Below, piece by piece: positions 26,818 to 36,088 of a DNA stretch of 64,000 bases (position 1 is its first letter; each line of letters starts with the position of its first letter). The notes beneath the pieces are model-generated. The model did not search any database and had not been told where the DNA came from. It saw only the letters and a list, made by a program, of their open reading frames with translations. Made by a program: the position numbers and the translations under genes. Origin of the DNA: JAFGPF01 sp964500415 (GTDB lineage: Bacteria > Chloroflexota > Dehalococcoidia > Dehalococcoidales > RBG-16-60-22); assembly GCA_964500415.1 (NCBI GenBank), contig CAZCOB010000001.1, positions 1-64,000 of the forward strand. Direction: 5' to 3'.

Positions 26818-27888
26818 ATGCAAAAATTAACGGCGGTAATCCTGGTGGGCGGTCCGGGTTTGCGGCTCCGCCCGCTTACCGATGATAGGCCCAAGTCCGT
26901 TTTGCCGGTGCTTAACCGGCCCTTTATTGAGCATACCATTGCCTATCTCAAGCAGTTCGGCATCGAGGATATCGTCCTGACTCTGAACTACCTGCCGGAT
27001 GTCATTCGCGGATATCTGGGGGATGGCAGCCGCTGCGGCGTCCGCCTGACCTATTGCCTGGAAGAAGAGCCGCTGGGTACTGCCGGCGCCGTCGAAAATG
27101 CCGCGAGTTACCTGGACGGTACCTTTCTTGTCCTCAACGGCGATATTTTCACCGATATGAATCTGGCCGACATGCTCGCTTTTCACCGCGATAAAAAGGC
27201 AAAGGCTACCATATCGTTAGCCTGGGTTGACGACCCCAGCGCCTTTGGAGTCGTTGAAACCGATGATGAAAAAAAGGTGAAGCGCTTTATCGAAAAGCCT
27301 CCCCTCACCGAGGCCGCCACCAACTGGATAAATGCCGGGATTTACGTCCTGGAGCCGGAAGTCCTGGAGCTTATACCATCGAATACCCACTACATGTTCG
27401 AAAAAGGCCTTTTCCCTCTCCTTCTGGATACGGGAGAGCCGGTGTATGGCTATCCGTACCGCGGCTACTGGCTGGACATGGGCACGCCGGATAAATACTT
27501 TTCCCTGAATGTTGACCTCCTGTCATCGAAAGTAGCCAGCCCGCTGGTTTCTTTGTCGGGGCAAAATGGTATATATTATAACCGTGATGTTATCATCCAT
27601 CCTTCGGCGGAAATATCACCGCCCGTATTGATTGGTAGCGGCAGCCGCATAGGACAGGGAGTAAACATCAGAGGCCCGGTGGTTATCGGGCGGGAGTGCC
27701 GCCTGGAACAGGACGCCGGTATAGAAAACGTCTTGTTATGGGATAATATTGATATCGGGGCCGGGGCCAGACTCAGTCGGTCAGTTGTTAGCAGTGATAT
27801 GAGTGTTAGGGCAAATCAGGATATTACGAATCGTGTTTTAACCCCTTCGCAAACGGCGACGCTGTTTCCGGCTTTAATAAACGGGTGA
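26818..27888 (+). CDS. Sugar-1-phosphate nucleotidyltransferase with left-handed beta-helix tail
   Basis: 356-aa NDP-sugar pyrophosphorylase. The N-terminal catalytic domain has LVGGPGLRLRPLTDDRPKSVLPV (activating motif GGxGxRLRPLT), VLNGDIFTDMN and FIEKP. The C-terminus has hexapeptide-like turns (VLIGSGSRIGQGVNIRGPVVIGREC). This layout fits mannose-1-phosphate guanylyltransferase/GDP-mannose pyrophosphorylase relatives; the exact sugar is uncertain. It has GAGGAGAACTGTAAGG before the ATG, follows the antiporter and precedes a small zinc-ribbon gene. Confidence 0.87.
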   Translation: MQKLTAVILVGGPGLRLRPLTDDRPKSVLPVLNRPFIEHTIAYLKQFGIEDIVLTLNYLPDVIRGYLGDGSRCGVRLTYCLEEEPLGTAGAVENAASYLDGTFLVLNGDIFTDMNLADMLAFHRDKKAKATISLAWVDDPSAFGVVETDDEKKVKRFIEKPPLTEAATNWINAGIYVLEPEVLELIPSNTHYMFEKGLFPLLLDTGEPVYGYPYRGYWLDMGTPDKYFSLNVDLLSSKVASPLVSLSGQNGIYYNRDVIIHPSAEISPPVLIGSGSRIGQGVNIRGPVVIGRECRLEQDAGIENVLLWDNIDIGAGARLSRSVVSSDMSVRANQDITNRVLTPSQTATLFPALING

Positions 27889-27909
27889 ATTTACTATAAA
27901 GGAGCACCT

Positions 27910-28083
27910 ATGGCAGCAGAAGCAATAAAGGGAGAGGCTAAAGGGAAGAGGCAGGAACCAAGGAAAATTACGTTCAAATGTCAGCGCTGTGAAAAACAGA
28001 GGGCGCTTGAAGAAATGGTGAGCCTCACCCGGTTCCGGCCGGTGCTGGTAGTATGCCGGGATTGTGCCAAAGAGATACGTTAG
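27910..28083 (+). CDS. Small zinc-ribbon protein
   Basis: 57-aa basic protein with FKCQRCEKQ (Cys24, Cys27) and VVCRDCAKE (Cys49, Cys52), a four-cysteine zinc ribbon. AAAGGAG precedes the ATG by six bases. It lies 21 bases after the nucleotidyltransferase and 40 bases before the next ORF, so it is probably in the same transcript. Function is unknown; proteins of this form often bind nucleic acid or rubber-band metal. Confidence 0.75.
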   Translation: MAAEAIKGEAKGKRQEPRKITFKCQRCEKQRALEEMVSLTRFRPVLVVCRDCAKEIR

Positions 28084-28123
28084 GTATCATGATATTGCTC
28101 TGAGATTATAGGGGGGGTGTTTG

Positions 28124-28759
28124 ATGGCTGAGGAACTCGGGAAAATAGAGAAACTTCCGGTAGAAGATTTTAAAAAAGGCAGAAAGCTGTACTTCGTTCC
28201 GCTTATTTACGGCGGCGTGGACATGCCGGAAAATTATATTGAGAAATTAAATAAATACTGGGAACAGGTGGAAAAGCAGATTGAGGAACTGGCCTCGAAA
28301 CTCGGCGAGGTAAACAGGATATACCACGAGCTGATTACGCTGCCCGGCGATGAAGGCTGTAAGAACGTTAAGGAGTTGAGTGAACCGAGTCATAAAATCG
28401 TTCGGGCCTGTATGGATAAGAAGGCGCAGCTGGAAGCCGTCGAGGATGGTGATATCCTGACGGAATTCATGGACTGGAGCCGTTGCCTGATAATCGGCCT
28501 GCAAAACCCGAAGGTAGTATCAAAGGTCTACGAATCTTATACGGAAATCGGTAAAAAGAGAAACGAGTATATTGCCTGGAAAATCGACGAAACGCTTAAA
28601 GAGAATGAAATCGGGATATTACTCATGAGGGAAAATCATCAGGTACAATTCCCGTCTGACATACAGGTGTTTTATGTCGCCCCACCAGCCCTGGACGAGA
28701 TTAAACGCTGGCTCAGGGAAAATGAAAATAAGACAGACCGGGAAGCCGAACGGAAGTAA
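28124..28759 (+). CDS. Conserved hypothetical protein, helical
   Basis: 211-aa soluble protein that I do not recognise. It begins MAEELGKIEKLPVEDFKKGRKLYFVPLI and contains long amphipathic helices (YWEQVEKQIEELASKLGEVNRI and a lysine/glutamate-rich C-terminus). No membrane segment or metal motif stands out apart from scattered cysteines. ATG at 28124 follows a G-rich stretch that may act as ribosome binding site. It is downstream of the zinc-ribbon gene on the same strand. Confidence 0.7.
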   Translation: MAEELGKIEKLPVEDFKKGRKLYFVPLIYGGVDMPENYIEKLNKYWEQVEKQIEELASKLGEVNRIYHELITLPGDEGCKNVKELSEPSHKIVRACMDKKAQLEAVEDGDILTEFMDWSRCLIIGLQNPKVVSKVYESYTEIGKKRNEYIAWKIDETLKENEIGILLMRENHQVQFPSDIQVFYVAPPALDEIKRWLRENENKTDREAERK

Positions 28760-28772
28760 TTAGCCTCTTCTC

Positions 28773-28949
28773 CTAGTGGGCATACACCTTTTTTCTTTTA
28801 GCCTTCGGTGTTTTCGTTACCGGGGCGAGGTGCCTGTAATAGACCGCGCTGCACTGCAGACAGGTTATGTAAACTCCTTCGTCATCGCGTTCCAGGAACA
28901 GGTCGCCGCCGCAACGTTTACACCCTTTGAATTTGACTATATTTAGCAT
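28773..28949 (-). CDS. Small zinc-ribbon protein
   Basis: 58-aa protein read on the minus strand: FKGCKRCGGDLFLERDD (Cys10, Cys13) and YITCLQCSAVYY (Cys30, Cys33), then a lysine-rich tail. AAGGAGG lies ahead of its ATG. The pattern C-x2-C-GGDLFLER with a later C-x2-C is the form of small ribbon proteins common in Dehalococcoidia as I recall them. Function is unknown. It is convergent with the helical hypothetical gene. Confidence 0.8.
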   Translation of the reverse strand: MLNIVKFKGCKRCGGDLFLERDDEGVYITCLQCSAVYYRHLAPVTKTPKAKRKKVYAH

Positions 28950-29165
28950 TACCCTTCCCCTCCTTGGAGACCGCTGTTTTAACCTCCGTTCTTTTTTATA
29001 CAGCAGTTTGTAATAGTTGCGTGTTTAACGTTCTCTGCAATCGTTTCATTCGCTTTAATCGTTGGTATTGTAAAGAAGCGGTATCACAGAGATATCACAA
29101 AATACGTTACGAACGTCACAAAATCATCACAAATGCGGTTTTCGTATAAAATGTAACGGTTTGCT

Positions 29166-29195
29166 TTGACAAGGTAAACGTAAATAAACTAGAAT
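29166..29195 (+). promoter_or_regulatory. Sigma70-type promoter of the first cupin gene
   Basis: TTGACA (29166-29171) and TAGAAT (29190-29195) are 18 bases apart, about 48 bases before the ATG at 29244. The 290-base gap 28950-29243 holds otherwise only AT-rich sequence with no gene visible. Confidence 0.65.
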
Positions 29196-29243
29196 TTTTT
29201 TAATAACTCACGTTCTAAAATTTCAATTTTCAGGAGGTAAAGC

Positions 29244-29738
29244 ATGGCGGGAAAATACGATGAGTACATTCATCATCCGCCCCATGTCCGGATGAGCATG
29301 AAGGCGGACAAGAGCATTATTTTCGATGGGCTGTGGGTGGGCAAACAGCTTATAAATTATGATTTTACTTTCGGCCATCAGTTTGTCAGAAAACCGTTTA
29401 AAGGAGATAATCCCGCTCATACCCACAATTTCCAGGAGTTTTTGGCCTGGTACGGCGGCAACCCTGACGACCCCGACGATTTCGGGGGTGAAGTGGTATT
29501 CTACATGGGTGAAGAACTGGAAAAACACGTCTTTACCCGGCCGACGGTTGTCTCCCTGCCGCCGGGGCTTGTCCATTGCCCCCTGGAGATAACTAGGATT
29601 GACCGCCCGATTATTCAGATAGAAATGATGCTCGCTCCCCCGGACGGTTCGCCCCCGACAAGGGAACCTTTCTTCGAAAAAGATAAGGGTTTTAATCCCC
29701 AGGATGTGATGGAATTCGAGGATTTATCACGCCGGTAA
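29244..29738 (+). CDS. Small cupin-like protein (family member 1 of 4 in the window)
   Basis: 164-aa single-domain cupin. First motif: AHTHNFQEFLAWYGGNPDDPDDFGGEV (His-x-His, a Glu in place). Second motif: PPGLVHCPLEITRIDRPI. Like its three paralogues it begins with a GKYDxY stretch and contains HCP followed by R-x-D-x-P. The histidines and glutamate suggest a bound divalent metal; the reaction is unknown. A strong promoter and GAGG precede it. It stands apart from the other three copies, beside a GNAT gene. Confidence 0.8.
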   Translation: MAGKYDEYIHHPPHVRMSMKADKSIIFDGLWVGKQLINYDFTFGHQFVRKPFKGDNPAHTHNFQEFLAWYGGNPDDPDDFGGEVVFYMGEELEKHVFTRPTVVSLPPGLVHCPLEITRIDRPIIQIEMMLAPPDGSPPTREPFFEKDKGFNPQDVMEFEDLSRR

Positions 29739-29839
29739 CCCGTGGCTCGTCAGGGTTGCTGTTTGTTAATTGAATGTGACCGGCCGGCTGCTTGAGGCTG
29801 TTTTATCTCCGGGCGGCCGACCTGAGAAGTTGGATTATC

Positions 29840-30304
29840 ATGGAGATACTATCAGCGCAGGATTCCCATGTACCCGGCATTGTAGATGTCTGGGAGGAGT
29901 TTGCCATCTTCCACGAAGATATGGACCCCCGCTATCCCATGGTGGATAACGTCCGTTCCGGCTTTGAAGAGCACTTAAAAGACTTGATGGCGGATGCCGA
30001 CACCCTTGTCCTCGTCGCCCTCGATAAAGGGAAAGTGGTCGGCCATTCTATCGCACAGGTCAGGAAGTCCTCTCCGGCGTTTAAGCGGGAAAGGTTTGGA
30101 TTCATCGACGAAATGGCCGTAAAGGCGGAGTACCGCCGCTGCGGCGTTGGGACGCAGCTGCTGGAGAAAATACTCGAGTGGTTCGGGTCGCAGAATATAG
30201 ATATGATTGAATTAGATGTAGCCGCTGCGAATCAGGTAGGCCACCCTTTCTGGAAGAAGCACGGCTTTCAGGTTTACCTGCACCGCTTATATTTGAAAAC
30301 GTAG
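29840..30304 (+). CDS. GNAT-family N-acetyltransferase
   Basis: 154-aa acetyl-CoA dependent acyltransferase. Conserved core: IDEMAVKAEYRRCGVGTQLLEKILEWF (motif A with R-x2-G-x-G/A form RRCGVG) and a C-terminal HPFWKKHGFQVY. The ATG at 29840 is chosen because homology starts at MEILSAQDSHVPGI; an upstream frame from 29792 is possible. Substrate unknown. Confidence 0.82.
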   Translation: MEILSAQDSHVPGIVDVWEEFAIFHEDMDPRYPMVDNVRSGFEEHLKDLMADADTLVLVALDKGKVVGHSIAQVRKSSPAFKRERFGFIDEMAVKAEYRRCGVGTQLLEKILEWFGSQNIDMIELDVAAANQVGHPFWKKHGFQVYLHRLYLKT

Positions 30305-30319
30305 CACGTATAATCGGCC

Positions 30320-31168
30320 TTAATCTTCCCTCCAGTTCCAGTCCATTCCGCCTTTGAAAACTTGCGAGTTCATCTCGTTGCTGATAAAGAGGTTGGCATC
30401 GGGGAAACGTTTTACCATGGCGTAATAAAATCCGGCAACGTCATTCGTTTTTGGAAGTTCCTCGTCGGTAGCGACCAGGTATTCCCTGGTAAAACTGAAC
30501 GAACTGGAGTCGAAGGGCATCCCCGGTTTCTGGTGTCCGGGAATGACTACCTCGGCGCCCATTTTCTCCAGGCGCTCTATATCCTTTAGCCATTGCTGGC
30601 GTTCTTCGGCCGTAACCTCGCAGGTAAACAGGTGCGCTTGGTTAAAAAGAACATCGCTTCCGTACAGGGTTTTTATGGAAGGTATCCACACCACCGTGTT
30701 GTATTTCAGGTCTCCCATTACTTCCGGTATTATCTCGATACGGTGTCCTTCCAGCTCGAAGTGGTTCTCGGCAAGAGGTTCGATATTTACCGCTTTTCTG
30801 GGTGTGTTGATAACTCCTATGGTTGCTTCCCAGTGTTCGATTTTCCCAAAAAACTGATTATTTATCGTGCGGGCTACCGAAGGGAGCGCGATGACCCGGG
30901 CTTCGGGGAAAGCCTCGGCAATCGGTCCGAGGCCAAAGTAATGGTCGGGATGCGCGTGAGTCACGTAAATCGTTTTCAGGTATTTGCCTGTTTCCAGTAT
31001 TTCCGCGACAACTCGATGGGCATTGGATAGAGTCCACTGCGCATCGATAAGGACGGTATCGGTCTCCCCGGTCACGATTACGGAAGCAACTTCGAAACCG
31101 CTTTCGTCGCTGAAAAAGACTTTCGTGGCCGGTAAATCCGGCCCGTGTGTGTCGATTCTAACTTCCAT
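30320..31168 (-). CDS. Metallo-beta-lactamase fold hydrolase
   Basis: 282-aa hydrolase with the metal motif THAHPDH (H-x-H-x-D-H) and a later VIPGHQKPG histidine. An aspartate is present in TLYGSDVLFN. The ATG at 31168 (MEVRIDTHGPDLP) has GGAGG eight bases upstream and is preferred over 31225. The group includes quinone- or lactone-acting and general thiol-ester hydrolases, so the reaction is not assigned. It is convergent with the GNAT gene. Confidence 0.82.
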   Translation of the reverse strand: MEVRIDTHGPDLPATKVFFSDESGFEVASVIVTGETDTVLIDAQWTLSNAHRVVAEILETGKYLKTIYVTHAHPDHYFGLGPIAEAFPEARVIALPSVARTINNQFFGKIEHWEATIGVINTPRKAVNIEPLAENHFELEGHRIEIIPEVMGDLKYNTVVWIPSIKTLYGSDVLFNQAHLFTCEVTAEERQQWLKDIERLEKMGAEVVIPGHQKPGMPFDSSSFSFTREYLVATDEELPKTNDVAGFYYAMVKRFPDANLFISNEMNSQVFKGGMDWNWRED

Positions 31169-31300
31169 AGACTGGTCCTCCAAAAAGAGATATTTAAGTT
31201 TATCAAGCAGTGCTCCAAATTGCAAAAAGTTATCAATGCTCTTAATAATCTTCCACCCCTTGCCCCTTTGCCCACTTTTCCGTTACAATTCAATAGCCAC

Positions 31301-31390
31301 GGAGAGGTGTCCGAGTGGTTTATGGTGCCGCTCTCGAAAAGCGGTCTACGTGCAAGCGTAGCGTGGGTTCGAATCCCACCCTCTCCGCCA
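31301..31390 (+). tRNA. tRNA-Ser (anticodon CGA)
   Basis: GGAGAGG/CCTCTCC acceptor stem with discriminator G and encoded CCA. Anticodon arm CCGCT-CTCGAAA-AGCGG gives CGA. The long variable arm (CTACGTGCAAGCGTAG) is of the serine type. Confidence 0.95.
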
Positions 31391-31435
31391 TAATGCTATC
31401 AACCCGTTGTGAAAATCTGCTAAAATAAAGAGCGC

Positions 31436-31526
<91 letters not shown>

Positions 31527-31598
31527 CCTTTTACAAAGTTTTGGGGGGGGGGGAGGTAGCTCTCTCGCCATTGTTCAATATGAACGAGGTAGCGTCAG

Positions 31599-32654
31599 AT
31601 GAAAGTAATTGATTTGCGCAGCGACACCGTTACCCACCCCACCGCTGAAATGCGGAAGGCAATCTTTAAGGCGGAAGTCGGTGACGATGTTTACCGCGAG
31701 GACCCCACCGTCAATCAGCTTGAGACAATGGCCGCTGAAAGAATGGGTAAAGAAGCCGCCCTCTTAACCACCTCCGGCACCCAGAGTAATCTTATCGCCG
31801 TACTTACCCATACCGGTCATGGCAACGAGATAATATTGGGCGAAGATGCCCACATGTTGTGGTACGAAGTGGGTGGTGCTGCCGCCCTGGGCGGTGTGGT
31901 TATGCGCACCCTGCCCAATGACAGTAACGGCCGTCTCGACCCCGATGACATCGAGCAGGCCATCCGGGGTAAATATATACACTACCCGGAGAGCACGCTC
32001 CTCTGTCTTGAGAATACGCATAATCGCTGCGGCGGGGCGGTTCTTTCCGCGGACTATACAGACGAAGTCTGTAATCTGGCCCATGCACACGACCTGAAGG
32101 TGCATCTTGACGGTGCCCGTATTTTCAATGCCGCAGTTGCTCTCGGCGTACCGGCACGCGTACTTGTGAAAAACGTCGACTCGGTTTCGTTCTGCCTTTC
32201 TAAGGGACTCAGCGCACCGGTCGGGTCGCTGTTATGCGGAAACAGCGATTTTATCGAGCCAGCCCGCAAGTTCCGTAAGATGCTGGGCGGCGGTATGAGG
32301 CAGGCGGGGATTATCGCAGCCGCAGGCATTGTGGCACTCCGAACAATGATAGACCGCTTAAAGCAAGACCACGACAATGCGAGACGTCTGGCCCGGGGAT
32401 TGGCAGGTATCGAAGGAATCACGCTGGCCCGGGACGATGTACCCACCAACATCGTTATGTTCGACCTCTCACCGGAGTTATCTTTTGGAGAGTTCGTTGA
32501 GGGTCTTGAAAAGGAAGGGGTAAAGGTGGGTTCGCGCGGTGGGAATTTATTTCGTGCGGTTACTCACCGGATGATTTCATCCTCAGACATTGACAAAGCG
32601 CTGACACGCATCGAAGCAGTATGTCAGAGACTCAGCCGTCGAAGTCATAAATAG
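31599..32654 (+). CDS. Low-specificity L-threonine aldolase family PLP enzyme
   Basis: 351-aa fold-type I PLP enzyme that splits L-threonine (or allo-threonine and related beta-hydroxy amino acids) into glycine and an aldehyde. Landmarks: DLRSDTVTHPTAEMR at the N-terminus, LTTSGTQSN (phosphate loop), HLDGARIFNAAVALG (Asp-Gly-Ala-Arg) and the PLP lysine in FCLSKGLSAPVGS near residue 197. It follows the tRNA-Ser pair and an 11-base G run, and is monocistronic. Acetaldehyde from this enzyme would be an AOR substrate, but the link is speculative. Confidence 0.92.
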   Translation: MKVIDLRSDTVTHPTAEMRKAIFKAEVGDDVYREDPTVNQLETMAAERMGKEAALLTTSGTQSNLIAVLTHTGHGNEIILGEDAHMLWYEVGGAAALGGVVMRTLPNDSNGRLDPDDIEQAIRGKYIHYPESTLLCLENTHNRCGGAVLSADYTDEVCNLAHAHDLKVHLDGARIFNAAVALGVPARVLVKNVDSVSFCLSKGLSAPVGSLLCGNSDFIEPARKFRKMLGGGMRQAGIIAAAGIVALRTMIDRLKQDHDNARRLARGLAGIEGITLARDDVPTNIVMFDLSPELSFGEFVEGLEKEGVKVGSRGGNLFRAVTHRMISSSDIDKALTRIEAVCQRLSRRSHK

Positions 32655-32676
32655 TTTTTTATTAATTTACGTTCAG

Positions 32677-33936
32677 TTATCCCGAGGGTCCTTCCGGCCG
32701 GGTAAAACGGGGCAAATCCTTAATTTCATCAAGTATCTGTGAGGCCATCGTCAGGGCTTCGTTACATTTATTTTCCACAAACTCTGTTAGTATCTTTCTG
32801 GCTTCATCCGGCTTACCATCGTCAGCCAGAATCGCAACCTTTGCCTCCAGCCCGGTGCTTTCCTCCATGGTGTGTATTTCGAATATCTTCCAGTAACGGG
32901 TAATTTTATCCCGGTACTCCGGGTGGTATTCTACCGCTAACCGCAGCTCTTCGAATATTTTAGCCGCCGCATTTGTCCCCATCGACTCGGGCACGGCATT
33001 AATACCGATATAGAATGGCAGATAGGGGGAAATACAGGGCTGTCCGAAGGTCGTCCACAGGCAGCTAAGCAAATCGGTATGGTCCGGCCTGGCAACGCAG
33101 ATGTAGGCATAGGTCGTATATCCCTTCAGTCCGTGCGTGCATATGGTATAATGGTCTCTCTCCTCCGATACACCTAATACGCTGAACCGGTGGTCCTCGG
33201 GAGAGGTGTTTCCATGGTCTCTGAAGCAGCTCATCAGGTAGGACAGCGATATGCCCCTGGCGAACGTCATGCAGGAGTCGTATTGCTGGTCTATCAGCAG
33301 TTGCCACATCCTCTTGGCCCTGATGTAACCCAGTCCGATTCCGGCTTCAACCGCCTTGAGCCTTTGCGCAACAAAGAAATTGGCGTGGGCAAAGACCTGG
33401 TCGGTCATGGGGCCGTGGACGGCATGATTTTCCGGATTGTTATAAACCCAGTTTGCGGCTTCCAGGAGGTAGCCTTCCCTGGGGTCAGCAATCGTATGCG
33501 CACCTGCCCCGCTGGGAAATTCGATTCCGTATTTGGTCACGTTCTCCGACCATAACTCGACGAATTTCCTGGCGCTATCGGACCGCTGCATCAGTTCCTT
33601 GCTGCTGAGAGGTTGCGGCTTATCCGGGCCGGGATACGGGACTATTCCGGCCGAACGGAAAAATTCGGTATTGCAAACGCCCTTTTCATTCAATGCGCTC
33701 ATCGGACGCTCGAACATGCCGGCTACAGACAGGCATCGGTACCCGTCTTTGGGGATAACCAGCTCTATTTTAACGTTCTGCCAGAAGGGCACAAAAAGGT
33801 CCATGGACTGCCCCACCATATTCCCCCCGCCTGCCGATGTTAAGCCCGTTACGAGTGCTCCCGTACATCCGCCTGGTGGTTGATACACAGTCTTTTCCAT
33901 ACAACCTCCAATCGTCCGCTGCTTTTTTTCTTTCAT
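32677..33936 (-). CDS. C69-like Ntn hydrolase (dipeptidase/amidase family), last gene of unit A
   Basis: 419-aa protein with an N-terminal nucleophile layout: after PPGG comes CTGALVTGLTSAGGGNMVGQSMDLF, resembling the CTxxxVxxxxSADGSxxxxxNEDF start of C69/secernin-type hydrolases. Cys24 is the candidate nucleophile exposed by autocatalytic removal of the leader. Substrate amides are typical; the exact one is unknown. Two in-frame starts both have strong ribosome sites: 33936 (AAGGAGG) and Met13 at 33900 (TTGGAGG). It is the distal gene of the nine-gene minus-strand unit. Confidence 0.7.
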   Translation of the reverse strand: MKEKKQRTIGGCMEKTVYQPPGGCTGALVTGLTSAGGGNMVGQSMDLFVPFWQNVKIELVIPKDGYRCLSVAGMFERPMSALNEKGVCNTEFFRSAGIVPYPGPDKPQPLSSKELMQRSDSARKFVELWSENVTKYGIEFPSGAGAHTIADPREGYLLEAANWVYNNPENHAVHGPMTDQVFAHANFFVAQRLKAVEAGIGLGYIRAKRMWQLLIDQQYDSCMTFARGISLSYLMSCFRDHGNTSPEDHRFSVLGVSEERDHYTICTHGLKGYTTYAYICVARPDHTDLLSCLWTTFGQPCISPYLPFYIGINAVPESMGTNAAAKIFEELRLAVEYHPEYRDKITRYWKIFEIHTMEESTGLEAKVAILADDGKPDEARKILTEFVENKCNEALTMASQILDEIKDLPRFTRPEGPSG

Positions 33937-34014
33937 CTTTCCCCTCCTTAAACCGTTTGTCCGTTGATACTGACGATTTATACAGGGCAGTCTTCGATAA
34001 CCCGCCGGTATTAC

Positions 34015-34797
34015 TTATTCGTCTCTCCCCGAGAGCAACCTGCCGCTGGTAACTTCCTTAAAGCGTTTGTTATACCCCTCCCGACCATCTGTATAGGCAG
34101 CGATTACCCAGGTCATCTCTTTCAGGTTTTCTATCATGTTTCTTAATAAATTAAACGGTATGGATACGGTAACGTATCCCATCGTTGCCACCTGGCGTGC
34201 GATATGGCCGAAACATACTCCTTCAACGACATAGTTCAGTTGGCCTGAAATGTATGGATATACGAATGTCCACGCACAGCCGATAACCGGTGTGGTTCTA
34301 CTGACATACATTTCACCGGTTGAATAAGAATAAGATCGCAGTACAATTTCAGCCTGCCTGGCGGTGCCCGTGATAATCAGTACATCAGGGTCGAAATCCA
34401 TCTCACTCAACGGCGCGAAGATGATATAGTTGCAGCTACCTTTTCTTAAAGTGGGAAGCACCTCGTAAATACGCCGGTTGGCGCGTGCCTCCTGAAAAAT
34501 ATCCAGTCCGTACTTGGTGCCAATTTGTCCGGACACGCTGAACGGGTCGTCATTGGCTATACCCAGACAAAGCGGCCCGGCACATTCAAAATGTGTCTCA
34601 TCAACATAAAAAGCTCCTGAATTCTGGGCTTCTTCCGGCATCAGGCAGAAAGCGAGGTTTTTATCCAGTCTCCTTACACCTTCCGGTTTATTAAAGAGAA
34701 ATTTGATGCCGACAGGTTGTCTCTCCAGTTCCAGCTTGTTGAGAATCGACAAATCGATGCTTAGCGGATGTATCTCTGCGCTATTAAACTTGGTCAT
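34015..34797 (-). CDS. DUF169 family protein
   Basis: 260-aa protein of the DUF169 family, with PVGIKFLFNKPEGV near the N-terminus, then CAGPLCLGI and a later GCAWTFVYPYISG. The family is widespread in anaerobic bacteria and archaea and its function is not established; the conserved cysteines suggest metal or cofactor binding. ATG at 34797 is preceded by GGAGG. It lies between the C69-like and MFS genes in unit A. Confidence 0.78.
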   Translation of the reverse strand: MTKFNSAEIHPLSIDLSILNKLELERQPVGIKFLFNKPEGVRRLDKNLAFCLMPEEAQNSGAFYVDETHFECAGPLCLGIANDDPFSVSGQIGTKYGLDIFQEARANRRIYEVLPTLRKGSCNYIIFAPLSEMDFDPDVLIITGTARQAEIVLRSYSYSTGEMYVSRTTPVIGCAWTFVYPYISGQLNYVVEGVCFGHIARQVATMGYVTVSIPFNLLRNMIENLKEMTWVIAAYTDGREGYNKRFKEVTSGRLLSGRDE

Positions 34798-34867
34798 AAT
34801 TCCACCTCCAATTATAATATTTTTTTATTCTAGCACATATTGTTATTAATGATTACCCCAGATTCCC

Positions 34868-36055
34868 TCAGTTTTTGCCTTCTTTCACCAAGGGCGCAAG
34901 TATCAATGTTACCACGACTACCGCTATACTGGCCCAGGTAAAGCAGTTAGAGAAACCGTAATTATCCATCAGGTAGCCCATCAATGGAGCGAGCAGGGCG
35001 CTGCTCTCGGTCATGGAAAAATAATAAATCCCGTAGACCAGGGAACGGTTGCGCTCGGTCGTCTGCCCGATAATGTATGCTTCGGACACCGGCATACGAG
35101 TATACATTGCCATGCCGTATACAAAAGACACCACCGCTATTCCCCAGTAATAAGGGGCCCAGTTGAGCATATAAACGGCGGCGGCACTTGCCAGGCAAGA
35201 TGTTACCACCAGCGGGACTCTTCCCAGGCGGTCGGAAAGGTAACCGCCCAGCGGACTTATCCAGATACCGGCCGCATTCATTATGACGAGGAAGGACGCA
35301 GCCCCTGTTATACTGGCGCCAAAATTATCGACGGCGTAAAGAGTGATAAATGCGAATACGGAACTGACAATTCCACCCGTTAAGACGCTTAGCAGAAGAA
35401 ATGCCACCAGGTGCCGCCCCTTGCCCTTGGGCATTGGTTTGGCTTCCGGGCTGTGATCGAGTTCGCGGCGAGTTTCGCTTGTTTTCTTGGGTCGGCGGGT
35501 GAGTTTTATCATGAATAGTCCACATATCATTGTGGGTATGGCGAGGATAATAAAAGCACTGCGCCATCCGCCGACAGAAGCTATTGCCGTGGCGATAAGT
35601 GGGGTCACCAGAAAGCTGGCGCTGGCTCCCATCTCGTGAAAACCCAGGGCCCGACCGCGATTCTTCCCCGCCGCCGCCGAGACCATCGGCGCCGCAGACG
35701 GATGGTAGCCGCCTCCCAGAATACCCATCACCACCAGAAAAGACAGCATCATGACATAGGTCCGGGACAGCCCTATAAGTATCCCCCCGGCAGCTACACC
35801 ACATATGCCGATAATCAACAGGATACGCGGCCCGATTCTGTCGGCGAGAAAACCGGCCGGGATTTGGGCAGTTCCGTATGTCCAGGAGAACGATGATTGA
35901 ATTAGCGCTGCTCTGGTATAGCTCAGGTTGAATTCGTCGCGGATAAGCGGCAGCAACGGAGCCGGCAATGCGATTAGTATGTGATGAACGAAATGCGCCA
36001 GCACATAAACGGGAAGAAATCCCTGAAAAATCGAGCGAAGTCGAGATTTTTTAAT
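34868..36055 (-). CDS. MFS transporter, paralogue 1, probable ATT start
   Basis: 395-aa major facilitator carrier with about twelve membrane helices. MFS loop motif: GTAQIPAGFLADRIGPR in loop 2-3, and GYLSDRLGRVPL in the second half. The frame has no ATG or TTG before TM1; a GTG (36004) would cut TM1. I take ATT at 36055, preceded by GGAAAGGACGCGACC. The frame then begins IKKSRLRSIFQGFLPVYVLAHF, a basic N-terminus before TM1. The sister gene at 58496 has the same layout and the same length. Transported compound unknown. Confidence 0.75.
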   Translation of the reverse strand: MKKSRLRSIFQGFLPVYVLAHFVHHILIALPAPLLPLIRDEFNLSYTRAALIQSSFSWTYGTAQIPAGFLADRIGPRILLIIGICGVAAGGILIGLSRTYVMMLSFLVVMGILGGGYHPSAAPMVSAAAGKNRGRALGFHEMGASASFLVTPLIATAIASVGGWRSAFIILAIPTMICGLFMIKLTRRPKKTSETRRELDHSPEAKPMPKGKGRHLVAFLLLSVLTGGIVSSVFAFITLYAVDNFGASITGAASFLVIMNAAGIWISPLGGYLSDRLGRVPLVVTSCLASAAAVYMLNWAPYYWGIAVVSFVYGMAMYTRMPVSEAYIIGQTTERNRSLVYGIYYFSMTESSALLAPLMGYLMDNYGFSNCFTWASIAVVVVTLILAPLVKEGKN

Positions 36056-36088
36056 GGTCGCGTCCTTTCCACATCGTACTCTTTTTAC

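Noticed and set aside
31537..31555. Long G run before the threonine aldolase gene as a regulatory quadruplex
   Set aside because: It is a single homopolymer run of 11 G and may be an assembly artefact; four separate G tracts are not present.
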